Shown here: positions 9,192 to 16,709 of the stretch, piece after piece
Numbering within the stretch: the stretch's first letter is position 1
Layout of the letters: each line of letters begins with the position of its first letter
Source: Cloacibacterium rupense
Lineage (GTDB): Bacteria > Bacteroidota > Bacteroidia > Flavobacteriales > Weeksellaceae
Length of the DNA: 64,000 bases
Direction of reading: 5' to 3'
NCBI RefSeq assembly: GCF_014645495.1
Contig: NZ_BMLV01000001.1
Location: 417,996 to 481,995 of the forward strand
The notes under the pieces: generated by a model
Told to the model about the DNA's origin: nothing
The model's input: only the letters and a program-made list of their open reading frames with translations
The model's database searches: none
Made by a program: the position numbers and the translations under genes

Positions 9192-10697
9192 ATGTCAACA
9201 ATTATCAATCGTCCTGTTTTAAAAGAAAAATACGACAATTACATTAATGGAAAATGGACTGCTCCTTCTACAGGACAGTATTTCGAAGTGCTATCTCCTC
9301 TAGATGGAAAAGTAATGGCAAAAGCTGCTCATTCTGCAAAGCAAGATATAGAAATGGCAGTAGATGCTGCATCTGAAGCCTTCAAAACTTGGAGCGAAAC
9401 ATCTGCAACAGAACGCAGTATTATTTTAAATAAAATTGCTGATAGAATTGAGGCTAATTTACAACATTTAGCTGCTGTAGAAACCGTAGATAACGGAAAA
9501 GCAGTACGCGAAACGATGGCTGCAGATTTACCTTTAGCAATAGATCATTTCAGATATTTTGCAAGTGTAATAAGAGCTGAAGAAGGTTCTATTTCTGAAT
9601 TAGACAAAGACACCGTTTCTGTAATTGTACACGAACCAATTGGAGTTATTGCACAAATTATTCCTTGGAATTTCCCTATTCTAATGGCTGTTTGGAAACT
9701 AGCTCCTGCTCTAGCTGCAGGAAATTGTGTAGTGCTAAAACCAGCAGAAAGCACCCCAATTTCTATTATGGTTTTAATGGAATTAATAGAAGATTTACTT
9801 CCTGCAGGTGTAATAAATATTGTTAATGGTTTTGGTGCAGAATTGGGTAGAACTTTGGTTACCAATCCTAAAGTAGCAAAAGCAGCTTTCACTGGTTCTA
9901 CTGCAACTGGTAGAATGGTGATGCAATACGCTACAGAAAACATTATTCCTGTTACGTTAGAATTAGGCGGAAAATCACCAAATATCTTCTTCCCATCTGT
10001 AATGGATGCAGATGATGAGTTCTTTGACAAAGCAATAGAAGGTGCAGTTTTATTCGCGTTAAATCAAGGTGAAGTGTGTACTTGTCCGTCAAGATTATTG
10101 GTTCACGAATCTATTGCTGATAAATTTTTGGAAAGAGTAATAGAAAGAACAAAAGCTATAAAAACAGGTCATCCTCTAGATTCTACAGTAATGATGGGAG
10201 CTCAAGCTTCTCAGATTCAAAAAGACAAAATTCTTTCTTACATAAAATTAGGTAAAGAAGAAGGCGCAGAAGTTCTTTGTGGTGGAGATGTAAATCATCT
10301 TGGCGGAGATTTAGAAGGCGGTTATTACATTCAGCCAACTATTTTCAAAGGTCACAATAAGATGAGAATTTTCCAAGAAGAAATTTTTGGGCCAGTTTTA
10401 GCGGTTACTACTTTCAAAACTACCGAAGAAGCGATAGAAATTGCAAATGATACAATGTACGGACTTGGAGCTGGAGTTTGGACAAGAGATGCTCATGAAT
10501 TATACAGAGTTCCTAGAGCGATAAAAGCTGGTAGAGTTTGGGTAAATCAATACCACGCTTATCCTGCTGGCGCACCTTTTGGCGGATACAAACAATCTGG
10601 AATTGGTAGAGAAAATCATAAAATGATGCTTGATCATTATAGACAAACCAAAAATATGTTGATTTCTTACAACAAAAATAAATTAGGCTTCTTTTAA
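9192..10697 (+). CDS. NAD-dependent aldehyde dehydrogenase
   Basis: Oxidises an aldehyde to the acid. The 501-residue protein has all family landmarks: [21 protein letters not shown] (cofactor site), [11 protein letters not shown] with the general-base Glu near 257, [11 protein letters not shown] with the catalytic Cys near 296, and EEIFGPVL. The Cys-x-Cys pair is typical of the ExaC/AldB acetaldehyde group. Translation could be read back to 9081, but that would run through the regulatory repeats; ATG 9192 (MSTIINRP) gives the normal family length. A terminator and then a DUF779 gene follow, a recurrent pairing for this enzyme type. Confidence 0.92.
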   Translation: MSTIINRPVLKEKYDNYINGKWTAPSTGQYFEVLSPLDGKVMAKAAHSAKQDIEMAVDAASEAFKTWSETSATERSIILNKIADRIEANLQHLAAVETVDNGKAVRETMAADLPLAIDHFRYFASVIRAEEGSISELDKDTVSVIVHEPIGVIAQIIPWNFPILMAVWKLAPALAAGNCVVLKPAESTPISIMVLMELIEDLLPAGVINIVNGFGAELGRTLVTNPKVAKAAFTGSTATGRMVMQYATENIIPVTLELGGKSPNIFFPSVMDADDEFFDKAIEGAVLFALNQGEVCTCPSRLLVHESIADKFLERVIERTKAIKTGHPLDSTVMMGAQASQIQKDKILSYIKLGKEEGAEVLCGGDVNHLGGDLEGGYYIQPTIFKGHNKMRIFQEEIFGPVLAVTTFKTTEEAIEIANDTMYGLGAGVWTRDAHELYRVPRAIKAGRVWVNQYHAYPAGAPFGGYKQSGIGRENHKMMLDHYRQTKNMLISYNKNKLGFF

Positions 10698-10720
10698 GTA
10701 ATTAATTTATTGATAAACAG

Positions 10721-10751
10721 AGGAATGTTGTTCATCAGCATTCCTTTTTTT
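10721..10751 (+). terminator. Intrinsic terminator between aldehyde dehydrogenase and DUF779
   Basis: Stem AGGAATG/CATTCCT with an 11-nt loop, followed by T7. It lies inside the gene pair, so it may attenuate rather than end transcription into the DUF779 gene, for which no separate exact promoter is evident. Confidence 0.75.
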
Positions 10752-10774
10752 ATCTTTAATAAAATTTAAAAAAT

Positions 10775-11149
10775 ATGGTAAAAAGATTAGAAGTAACAGA
10801 AAAAGCTTTAGAAGTCATTAAAACCTTGAAAGAAAAACATGGCGATTTAATGTTTTACCAAGCTGGTGGTTGCTGCGAAGGAACTCAACCGCAATGTTTC
10901 GAAAAAGGCGGATTTTACCTTAGAACCAATGATGTAATGATAGGTTTAATAGACGGTTTTGAATTTTGGGTAGATAGAGATTTATTTGAATATTGGAAAT
11001 TTTCGCATTTCACATTAGATGTAACTGATGGTTTTGGACCAGGTGGTTTTTCTCTAGAAACACCACTTGGAAAAACCTTTAAAATTGATTATAGACTTTT
11101 TACAGAAGATGAATTAAAAGATTTAGAACCTATAAAAAGAATGGAATAA
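10775..11149 (+). CDS. DUF779 family protein
   Basis: Small protein of 124 residues with the DUF779 pattern: FYQAGGCCEGTQPQCF (residues about 26-41), a conserved cysteine cluster, and GFGPGGFSLET near the end. Its function is unknown to me. DUF779 genes are commonly found beside aldehyde dehydrogenases of the ExaC/AldB type, as here, which suggests a role in the same aldehyde stress or alcohol catabolism. The cysteine cluster could bind a metal or react with aldehydes, but that is inference. Confidence 0.85.
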   Translation: MVKRLEVTEKALEVIKTLKEKHGDLMFYQAGGCCEGTQPQCFEKGGFYLRTNDVMIGLIDGFEFWVDRDLFEYWKFSHFTLDVTDGFGPGGFSLETPLGKTFKIDYRLFTEDELKDLEPIKRME

Positions 11150-11157
11150 TATTATTG

Positions 11158-11187
11158 AAACGTTTCAAATATTTGAAGCGTTTTTTG
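11158..11187 (+). terminator. Intrinsic terminator after DUF779
   Basis: Twelve-base-pair hairpin (AAACGTTTCAAA / TTTGAAGCGTTT, one G-T wobble) followed by T6. Confidence 0.85.
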
Positions 11188-11405
11188 TTTTTAGTGAAAT
11201 ATCATCAAAAATATTTCAATGCATTTTTCTGGATTTTTATTGAATTCTATTATTAACCTTACATTAACAGATTGTTAGTAATTTTAAAAATACATTAATA
11301 ATAAAGGAAAAATTCACATTATTTTTTGTGAATAACTATTTGAAAACGAGTGTAGAAAAACAATCTCATTTAGTTGCAAAATTCATTTTTATCATATTAT
11401 CTTTA
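11188..11405 (+). promoter_or_regulatory. Promoter region of the tandem-hairpin RNA
   Basis: No gene. Bases 11374-11376 (TTG) and 11398-11405 (TATCTTTA, one mismatch to TAnnTTTG) are separated by 21 bases, within the 17-23 range of flavobacterial promoters, and predict a start near 11,412. About 65 bp upstream is a perfect inverted repeat, ATTCACA-N8-TGTGAAT (11312-11333), which could be an operator. The rest of the stretch is featureless AT-rich DNA. Confidence 0.45.
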
Positions 11406-11584
11406 CATCAACAAACAAGTCAAGCTTTAAAGTTAAAATTGAAAGTTTTTTGTTGATAAACTAAAATTTGTAATTTTAATAATTTGTAAATCAATTAGTT
11501 GTAATTTATTTTATGTTTCGAAGTAGATGCGTAATTGCTAAGCCGAAATAAAGATTAAATAACTATTTTTTCAACAATTAAAGA

Positions 11585-12396
11585 AGACTTAAAAACTGTC
11601 TAATACTTTGACCTCAAAGTTTTGAAAGAATTTAGTTTTTTCTAAAATTTGAATGAGAAGTTGAGACAAAAAAACGTCAGAAACTTAAATTTCAAAGTTT
11701 TGGAGATGAAAATTTTCAAAGTTTGATTAAGAGGAAGACACAAAAAACGTCAAACTTAGATTTAAAATTTATTATAATGAAAATTATTTTAGATTCTTTA
11801 CTAGGCGAGACAAAAAAAGTCAAACGTGGAAAGTTGACAATTTCGAAGATGTAAATCTGAGAATCAAAACTGAAAACAATGACAAAAAAAAACGTCAGAA
11901 ACTTTAAATTTAGACATTCTTGAAAATGAAAATTTTCAGAAACTAATAAAAAAGTTCAGACAAAAAAACTGTCAAATATTTGAGTTGATAAGTTTAAGAA
12001 ATTTAACTTTAAACTTAGGTGATGACAAAAAAAATGTCAGACTTAATACTTAGATTTTTTAATAGTGAAAATTATTCTAAATTCTTTTTAAGCGAGACAA
12101 AAAAATCGTCAAACGTGGAAAGTTGACAATTTCGAAGATGAAAATCCTAGAAACAAAACTGAAAGCAATGACAAAAACAGTCAAAAACTTGAAATTTAGT
12201 TTTTTGAAAATGAAAATTTTTAAGAGATTAATAAGAAAGTTCAGACAAAAAACTGTCAAACACTTGAGTTTATAAGTTTAAGAAATTAAACTTTAAACTT
12301 AGGTGATGACAAAAAAAATGTCAACCAAATTTTAGTTTTAATTAGATTGCAATAGCAATTAAAAGCAGACTAAAAGATGATGACAAAACATAAGTC
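11585..12396 (+). repeat. Tandem array of ~72-bp units with a 287-bp higher-order repeat
   Basis: A GAC-(A-rich)-GTC motif recurs with its GAC at 11585, 11665, 11737, 11809, 11881, 11959, 12024, 12096, 12170, 12244, 12308 and 12382, that is at steps of 80, 72, 72, 72, 78, 65, 72, 74, 74, 64 and 74. Units are related over their whole length, not only at the motif. Units 11737, 11809, 11881, 11959 and 12024 correspond in order to units 12024, 12096, 12170, 12244 and 12308, at an offset of 284-289 bp. So a block of four units was duplicated. A 33-base identity is found at 11819-11851 and 12108-12140. Confidence 0.9.
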
Positions 12397-12530
12397 TGCG
12401 CTCATTATGATGTATGCATTAAGTGAAACTTAGCAATCCTCTGAAGAATACCTAAAGGTAAAATTTCGGAAAATGCAATTGAAATAGTTTCTGAAAACTT
12501 AAGCTTAATCTGAGTAAAGGCAAATTTAGG

Positions 12531-12588
12531 CTGATGACAATTTCATCTGAACTTGAAAAAGTTAGGAAGATTAGTCATCAGTCTTTTT
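12531..12588 (+). terminator. Intrinsic terminator ending the tandem-hairpin RNA
   Basis: Outer stem CTGATGAC (12531-12538) pairs with GTCATCAG (12574-12581). Inside are ATCT/AGAT and AACTT-GAAA-AAGTT (12550-12563). T7 follows at 12582-12588 after a C. The direction is plus strand only; no gene lies upstream on this strand nearer than 1.4 kb, so it must end an RNA that starts in this gap. Confidence 0.85.
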
Positions 12589-12609
12589 TTATTTTCAGAA
12601 ATTTATTAT

Positions 12610-12624
12610 TTTTACACTGTAAAA
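12610..12624. promoter_or_regulatory. Inverted repeat in the leader of the small secreted protein gene
   Basis: TTTTAC-ACT-GTAAAA is a 6-bp inverted repeat with a 3-base centre, located 68 bp before the next ATG. It could be an operator for the 12692-15996 gene group. No protein can be assigned and no exact -7 box is seen nearby. Confidence 0.25.
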
Positions 12625-12691
12625 TCAATAACCACGAGGTCTTAGAAATCATCTTTTGATTGTTTTTGAGATTTTTTAAAAATAATTGAAG

Positions 12692-12979
12692 ATGAAAAAA
12701 CTAATTTTCCTAGCCGCTTTTTCTTTGCCTTTATTGGTTTTTTCACAAACTGAAAAACTAGAATTCCCAAAGGTAGATATGCCTAAAACAGAATTTCCTA
12801 CAATAGATTTATTCATCAAAGCAGTGCCTTTTGATGCTAAAAAATTTATAGTTAACATATCTCCAGCTCCTTGGAATATGCCAGTTGTAAAGCCTAAATA
12901 TGCTGATGTATATAAAATTTTAACAGTAAAGCCTAAGGAAAATCTAGAAAAAATGCCCATAGCTACCCCAAATGAATAA
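12692..12979 (+). CDS. Small secreted protein, unknown function
   Basis: A 95-residue protein with a clear signal peptide (MKKLIFLAAFSLPLLVFSQ, cleavage likely after FSQ) and a short mature part rich in Pro, Lys and Phe with a repeated EFPxxDMP-like pattern (EFPKVDMP, EFPTIDLF). No family is recognised. TTG 12686 would add two residues, but ATG 12692 gives a standard MKK start. Its end overlaps the start of the next gene by 8 bases, which suggests translational coupling and supports it as a real gene. Confidence 0.65.
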   Translation: MKKLIFLAAFSLPLLVFSQTEKLEFPKVDMPKTEFPTIDLFIKAVPFDAKKFIVNISPAPWNMPVVKPKYADVYKILTVKPKENLEKMPIATPNE

Positions 12980-13415
12980 AGAAATTTTGTTACACAAAGC
13001 GATTAAAATTGCAGAAAAAGCACATAGCAAACAAGTTGATAAATATGGTGCACCATACATTATGCATGTGATGCGAGTGATGCACTTTGGGAAAACACTA
13101 GACGAAAAAATAGTAGGAATTCTACACGATTTAATAGAAGACTGCCCAGAATATTCTTATGATTTTCTTAGAAAACAAGGCTTTTCTGAGGAGCAAATTT
13201 TTGCAATTGAGTGCCTCACCAAAAATCCTCCAGATGAAGATTACGATGAATTTATCAAAAGAACAGAAAAATCTCCTCTAGCGATTGCTGTAAAACTGAA
13301 TGATTTGCGAGACAATATGGATTTGAGAAGAATTAACAGAGCACTAACCGAAAAAGACCTAAAACGTCTAAATAAATACCTGAAAGCTTATAACTATTTG
13401 ATTAATAAATATTAA
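12972..13415 (+). CDS. Single-domain HD phosphohydrolase, SpoT/MESH1-like
   Basis: A 147-residue protein consisting only of the HD domain found at the N-terminus of RelA/SpoT. Visible metal ligands are His32 (YIMHVMRV), His52-Asp53 in LHDLIED, and Asp111 in KLNDLRDNM. The motif KAHSKQVDKYGAPYIMH matches the alarmone-binding loop of SpoT and MESH1 hydrolases. There is no synthetase, TGS or ACT domain. It is probably a small alarmone hydrolase for (p)ppGpp or a related nucleotide; the true substrate is unproven. It overlaps the preceding secreted-protein gene and is 6 bases from the next gene. Confidence 0.8.
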   Translation: MNKEILLHKAIKIAEKAHSKQVDKYGAPYIMHVMRVMHFGKTLDEKIVGILHDLIEDCPEYSYDFLRKQGFSEEQIFAIECLTKNPPDEDYDEFIKRTEKSPLAIAVKLNDLRDNMDLRRINRALTEKDLKRLNKYLKAYNYLINKY

Positions 13416-13421
13416 AAACCA

Positions 13422-15485
13422 ATGACCAAAAATCTTCCTCCAATTTCTAAAGAATACAAAAAACAAGTTACCAATTCTATTCTATTTATTATACTTTTTT
13501 TCTTTATTTATCTATTACTCATATTTCTTTCGCTGGTTTTAGTTGCAGCAATTGGTTATTTGGTTTATGCCATTATTTCTAACCTCAAGTTTAATTATTT
13601 AGTGATTTTGGTGTGTGGAGGATTGATTGGAATGGGCGTTTTTATTCTCATTTTCTTGGTTAAATTTATCTTTAATTTCCAGAAAAATGACACCAGTGCT
13701 TACATTGAAATCAAGAGAAATACTGAGCCTGAACTGTTTAAATTAATAGATGAGGTAGTAAACGAAGTAGGAACAGAGCAACCTAAAAAAGTTTTTTTGT
13801 CTAATGATGTAAACGCTTTTGTAAATTACAATTCTACTTTTTGGAGTATGTTTCTTCCTGTTAAAAAAAATCTCACCATAGGAATGGGATTAATTAACAC
13901 TACAACAGTAAGTGAATTGAAGGCTATTTTAGCCCACGAATTTGGGCATTTTTCTCAAAAAAGTATGAAGGTGGGAAGTTATGTAAATCAAGCCAATAAA
14001 ATGATTTATGATATGCTGTACAACAATAAAGATTTAACCGATTATATGGATAAATTTGCCAGTGCACATGCTATTATTGCTATTTTTACAAAATTTGCGG
14101 TATGGTTTATTATGGGAATTCAATGGATTTTAGCTAAATTTTATGATTTTCTCTATCTAAAACATATGTCACTAAGCAGACAAATGGAATTTAACGCAGA
14201 TGCTATTGCAACCTATGTGGTAGGTTCTGAGGTAAAATCTGCTTCTCTGCTTAGATTAGACCTTTCTGATGCTGCTCTAGGAAATTCGTTGAATTTTTAT
14301 TTAGATAAAAATGTAAATGCCGACACCAAAAATATTTATCAAAATCAGACTACTCTGCTTCATTATTTATCCAAAGAAAACAATCACGAAGTAAAGAATG
14401 GTTTACCTTATATCAATGAAAATGAACTAGATAGATACAATAAGTCTAAGCTACAAATAGAAGATCAATGGGCGTCTCATCCTACTATTCAACAGAGAAT
14501 TACAGCGATTAAAAAATTAAACATACCATCTGAAAATATAGACAGCAGATTGGCAAAAAACATTGTAAAGCAGTTTGACCAATATGCCGAAAAATTTACA
14601 GACAAACTCTTTGAATATAATATGCTTACTCACACTGGAAATTACCTTACAGAGCAAGAATTTGAAGAAAATTATAAAAACCTTTTAGCTGAAAAATCAT
14701 TCCCGAAAATTTTTAATTCTTATTATGATGTTAAAAATCCTGTTTGTGAAGATTTTGATAAGATAAAATCAGAACTTTTACATTCAGAAAAATTAAATAT
14801 TTCTAAAAATGAACTTTTCGATGATGAAAAAGTAAGTTTGATTTTTGAAAAAAATGCACTTGACAGCGACTCAAAAGTTTTAGAAATGATTCAGAAAAAA
14901 ACGTATAAACTTAAAACTTTTGATTATGATGGCGTAAAATATACTCAAAAACAAACGTCAAAAGCTCAGAAAATTTTGAGTGATAGAATGTTTATTATCG
15001 ATAATGAAATTAAGAAAAATGATGACCAAATTTTTAAATTTATATATCAAAACGCTACTACAGAACAAAAATTGAAGTTCTCTGATTTGGTAGAAAATTT
15101 CACAAAAGCCGATAAAGAATTTGATGATTATTTTAATGCGTTTCAGGCGTTTGTCCCTTATTTGGATTTTATGTCTCAGCGAATGGAAATTTCTGATATT
15201 ATGAGAAATAGAAACATTCTGCTTCCTAAAGAAAATATTTTTAAAGGTAAAATTAAAGAATTGATAACCTCACATTTCGGGAAATATATGCAGATTGAAG
15301 ACAAGCAAATTCTAGATGAATATGTAGATGCAGACCATCTATATTTCGAGCATAATACTTATAATAATAATGAAATAGAGAGACTAAACACAGCATTGGG
15401 AAAATATCAAGAAGTACTAAGTTCAGGATATTTCAAAATGAAAAAAGAAGTTTTGAATTTGATGGAAGAAATATTACAAAATTAA
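13422..15485 (+). CDS. M48-family membrane zinc metalloprotease
   Basis: A 687-residue membrane protease. Two N-terminal membrane helices (about residues 18-45 and 55-80) precede the zinc site AHEFGHFSQ (near 170). The third ligand lies in SRQMEFNADAIATYVVG near 253-269, and another hydrophobic segment lies near 220-238. This is the M48 (HtpX/Ste24-like) layout, but with a C-terminal extension of about 350 residues that I do not recognise. It sits within 7 bases of the genes on both sides, so it is co-transcribed with the HD hydrolase and the following membrane protein. Confidence 0.85.
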   Translation: MTKNLPPISKEYKKQVTNSILFIILFFFIYLLLIFLSLVLVAAIGYLVYAIISNLKFNYLVILVCGGLIGMGVFILIFLVKFIFNFQKNDTSAYIEIKRNTEPELFKLIDEVVNEVGTEQPKKVFLSNDVNAFVNYNSTFWSMFLPVKKNLTIGMGLINTTTVSELKAILAHEFGHFSQKSMKVGSYVNQANKMIYDMLYNNKDLTDYMDKFASAHAIIAIFTKFAVWFIMGIQWILAKFYDFLYLKHMSLSRQMEFNADAIATYVVGSEVKSASLLRLDLSDAALGNSLNFYLDKNVNADTKNIYQNQTTLLHYLSKENNHEVKNGLPYINENELDRYNKSKLQIEDQWASHPTIQQRITAIKKLNIPSENIDSRLAKNIVKQFDQYAEKFTDKLFEYNMLTHTGNYLTEQEFEENYKNLLAEKSFPKIFNSYYDVKNPVCEDFDKIKSELLHSEKLNISKNELFDDEKVSLIFEKNALDSDSKVLEMIQKKTYKLKTFDYDGVKYTQKQTSKAQKILSDRMFIIDNEIKKNDDQIFKFIYQNATTEQKLKFSDLVENFTKADKEFDDYFNAFQAFVPYLDFMSQRMEISDIMRNRNILLPKENIFKGKIKELITSHFGKYMQIEDKQILDEYVDADHLYFEHNTYNNNEIERLNTALGKYQEVLSSGYFKMKKEVLNLMEEILQN

Positions 15486-15486
15486 A

Positions 15487-15996
15487 ATGATTGAACTAGA
15501 TATTTATCAAAAAAGTAAGCACTGGTGGAAGAATATTAGTTTTTCTACTTATTCCACAATTATTGTACTATTATCATTAAGCATAATTTACTTCACTAAA
15601 ATTAATCTTCAATATATTTATATTATTTTAGCTTTATATTTTATCTCATTAATGGTATATAGATCACTTGAGTTTGAACCTTTAAATGGTAAAATAATAG
15701 GAAAACTTATATTAAATGAAAACTCAATAACCATTTCAAACAAAGAATATCAATTTTCTGAAATAAAATATGCCAATTTTGAAGCTAATTATTATTATAG
15801 ATTTGATAAAGATAAAGCCATTTTAAGAAATTCAGGGACAAAATATCACTCTGGAAACGAAAATTATTTTAGAATAATTTTAAAAAATAATGAAGAAATA
15901 AAAGGCGAATTTATTATTGGAAATAAAAGTCAACTAAATAAAGTAAATCAATACGCTGAAAATCTTAAAAAAGCTCTTAATCAAAAGTTTTACTAG
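15487..15996 (+). CDS. Two-helix membrane protein, unknown function
   Basis: A 169-residue protein with two adjacent membrane helices (about 19-37 and 41-58) and a basic, soluble C-terminal part rich in Lys, Asn and Tyr. The pattern (two helices, then a beta-rich domain) resembles PH-like or YcxB-like membrane proteins, but no signature supports a name. It begins 1 base after the protease stop. Its last 20 bases overlap the 3' end of the convergent rluF gene. Confidence 0.6.
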   Translation: MIELDIYQKSKHWWKNISFSTYSTIIVLLSLSIIYFTKINLQYIYIILALYFISLMVYRSLEFEPLNGKIIGKLILNENSITISNKEYQFSEIKYANFEANYYYRFDKDKAILRNSGTKYHSGNENYFRIILKNNEEIKGEFIIGNKSQLNKVNQYAENLKKALNQKFY

Positions 15997-16696
15997 AATT
16001 TTCTAATAATTTATCTAATTCTTTCATTTCAGAATCTGTTAAATCTCGCCATTTCCCGATTGGTAAATCGAGTTTTATATTCATAATTCTGATGCGTTTT
16101 AGTTTTTTCACTTCGTAACCAAGATATTCGCACATTCTACGGATTTGTCTGTTAAGACCTTGTGTAAGAACAATTCTGAACTGTAATGTATCTATTTGTT
16201 CCACTTCACATTTTCGTGTGACAGTATCTAAAATAGGCACTCCATTTCGCATTTTTTCTAAAAATTTAGGAGAAATGGGCTTATCTACTCTTACGAGATA
16301 TTCTTTTTCGTGGTTGTTTCTAGCACGAAGAATTTTATTCACAATATCACCGTCAGAAGTCAATAAAATTAAGCCTTCACTTGGTTTGTCTAGCCTACCA
16401 ATTGGGAAAATTCTTTTTGGATGGTTAATGTAATCTACAATATTGTTTTTTTCTCGTTTGGTATCTGTAGTACAAACAATTCCTACAGGTTTGTTAAAAG
16501 CGATATAAACGTGATTTTCTTCTGTTTTTTTGATGTTTTTTCCATCAACACAAATTTCGTCAGCATCAGAAACTTTGGTTCCTAATTCTGGTTTTTTGCC
16601 ATTAATGGTAATTCTACCTTGCTCCAAAAGTCTATCTGCTTCTCTTCTAGAACAAAAGCCAACCTCTGATAAATATTTATTGATGCGTGTTTCCAA
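15977..16696 (-). CDS. rluF: 23S rRNA pseudouridine synthase RluF
   Basis: Isomerises a uridine in 23S rRNA (U2604 in E. coli) to pseudouridine. At 239 residues it has an N-terminal S4 RNA-binding domain ([20 protein letters not shown]), then the RsuA/RluB/E/F catalytic domain with the aspartate in [14 protein letters not shown]. RluF-specific stretches include [15 protein letters not shown] and [20 protein letters not shown]. It lies 13 bases after truB on the same strand, so two pseudouridine synthases share a transcript. It overlaps the convergent membrane-protein gene by 20 bases. Confidence 0.92.
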   Translation of the reverse strand: METRINKYLSEVGFCSRREADRLLEQGRITINGKKPELGTKVSDADEICVDGKNIKKTEENHVYIAFNKPVGIVCTTDTKREKNNIVDYINHPKRIFPIGRLDKPSEGLILLTSDGDIVNKILRARNNHEKEYLVRVDKPISPKFLEKMRNGVPILDTVTRKCEVEQIDTLQFRIVLTQGLNRQIRRMCEYLGYEVKKLKRIRIMNIKLDLPIGKWRDLTDSEMKELDKLLENSSKTFD

Positions 16697-16709
16697 GAAA
16701 TTTTAAATT

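Larger units (their letters stand above)
11407..12588 (+). ncRNA. Putative ~1.2-kb structured RNA of tandem hairpins on oligo(A) linkers
   Basis: No reading frame longer than about 60 codons exists, yet the region is bounded by a promoter-like sequence and a strong plus-strand terminator. It opens with a 9-bp stem (ATCAACAAA 11407-11415 with TTTGTTGAT 11449-11457). A second long-range pairing is AATTAGTTG (11493-11501) with CAACAATT (11571-11578). Then come eleven tandem hairpins (11598-12384). Each is closed by GTC/GAC and joined to the next by 6-10 mostly A residues. Nine carry GNRA tetraloops (GAAA eight times, GTAA once), which only make sense on the plus strand. A tail of small hairpins (TAAGT-GAA-ACTTA 12420; TACC-TAAA-GGTA 12449; AGTTT-CTGA-AAACT 12486) leads to the terminator. 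I recognise no known RNA family. Its size and repeated architecture resemble sponge or scaffold RNAs. Confidence 0.72.

Noticed and set aside
12077-12259. 60-residue minus-strand frame in the repeat region
   Set aside because: It runs antisense through the hairpin array, has no start context, and is very rich in Phe, Leu and Ile, as expected from A-rich DNA read backwards.
11585-12396. CRISPR array
   Set aside because: The repeats are spaced like repeat-spacer units, but the supposed spacers are homologous to one another and the shared motif is only about 14 bases. No cas gene is in the window.
11585-12396. Iteron origin, partition site or integron attC array
   Set aside because: Palindromic tandem units would fit, but there is no replication, partition or integrase gene nearby. 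Strand-specific GNRA loops, promoter and terminator favour an RNA. It is kept only as an alternative.
12365-12399. Separate hairpin GCAGAC/GTCTGC
   Set aside because: It competes with the TGTCA/TGACA and TTTTAGT/ACTAAAA pairings of the last array unit, so it is not listed as its own feature.
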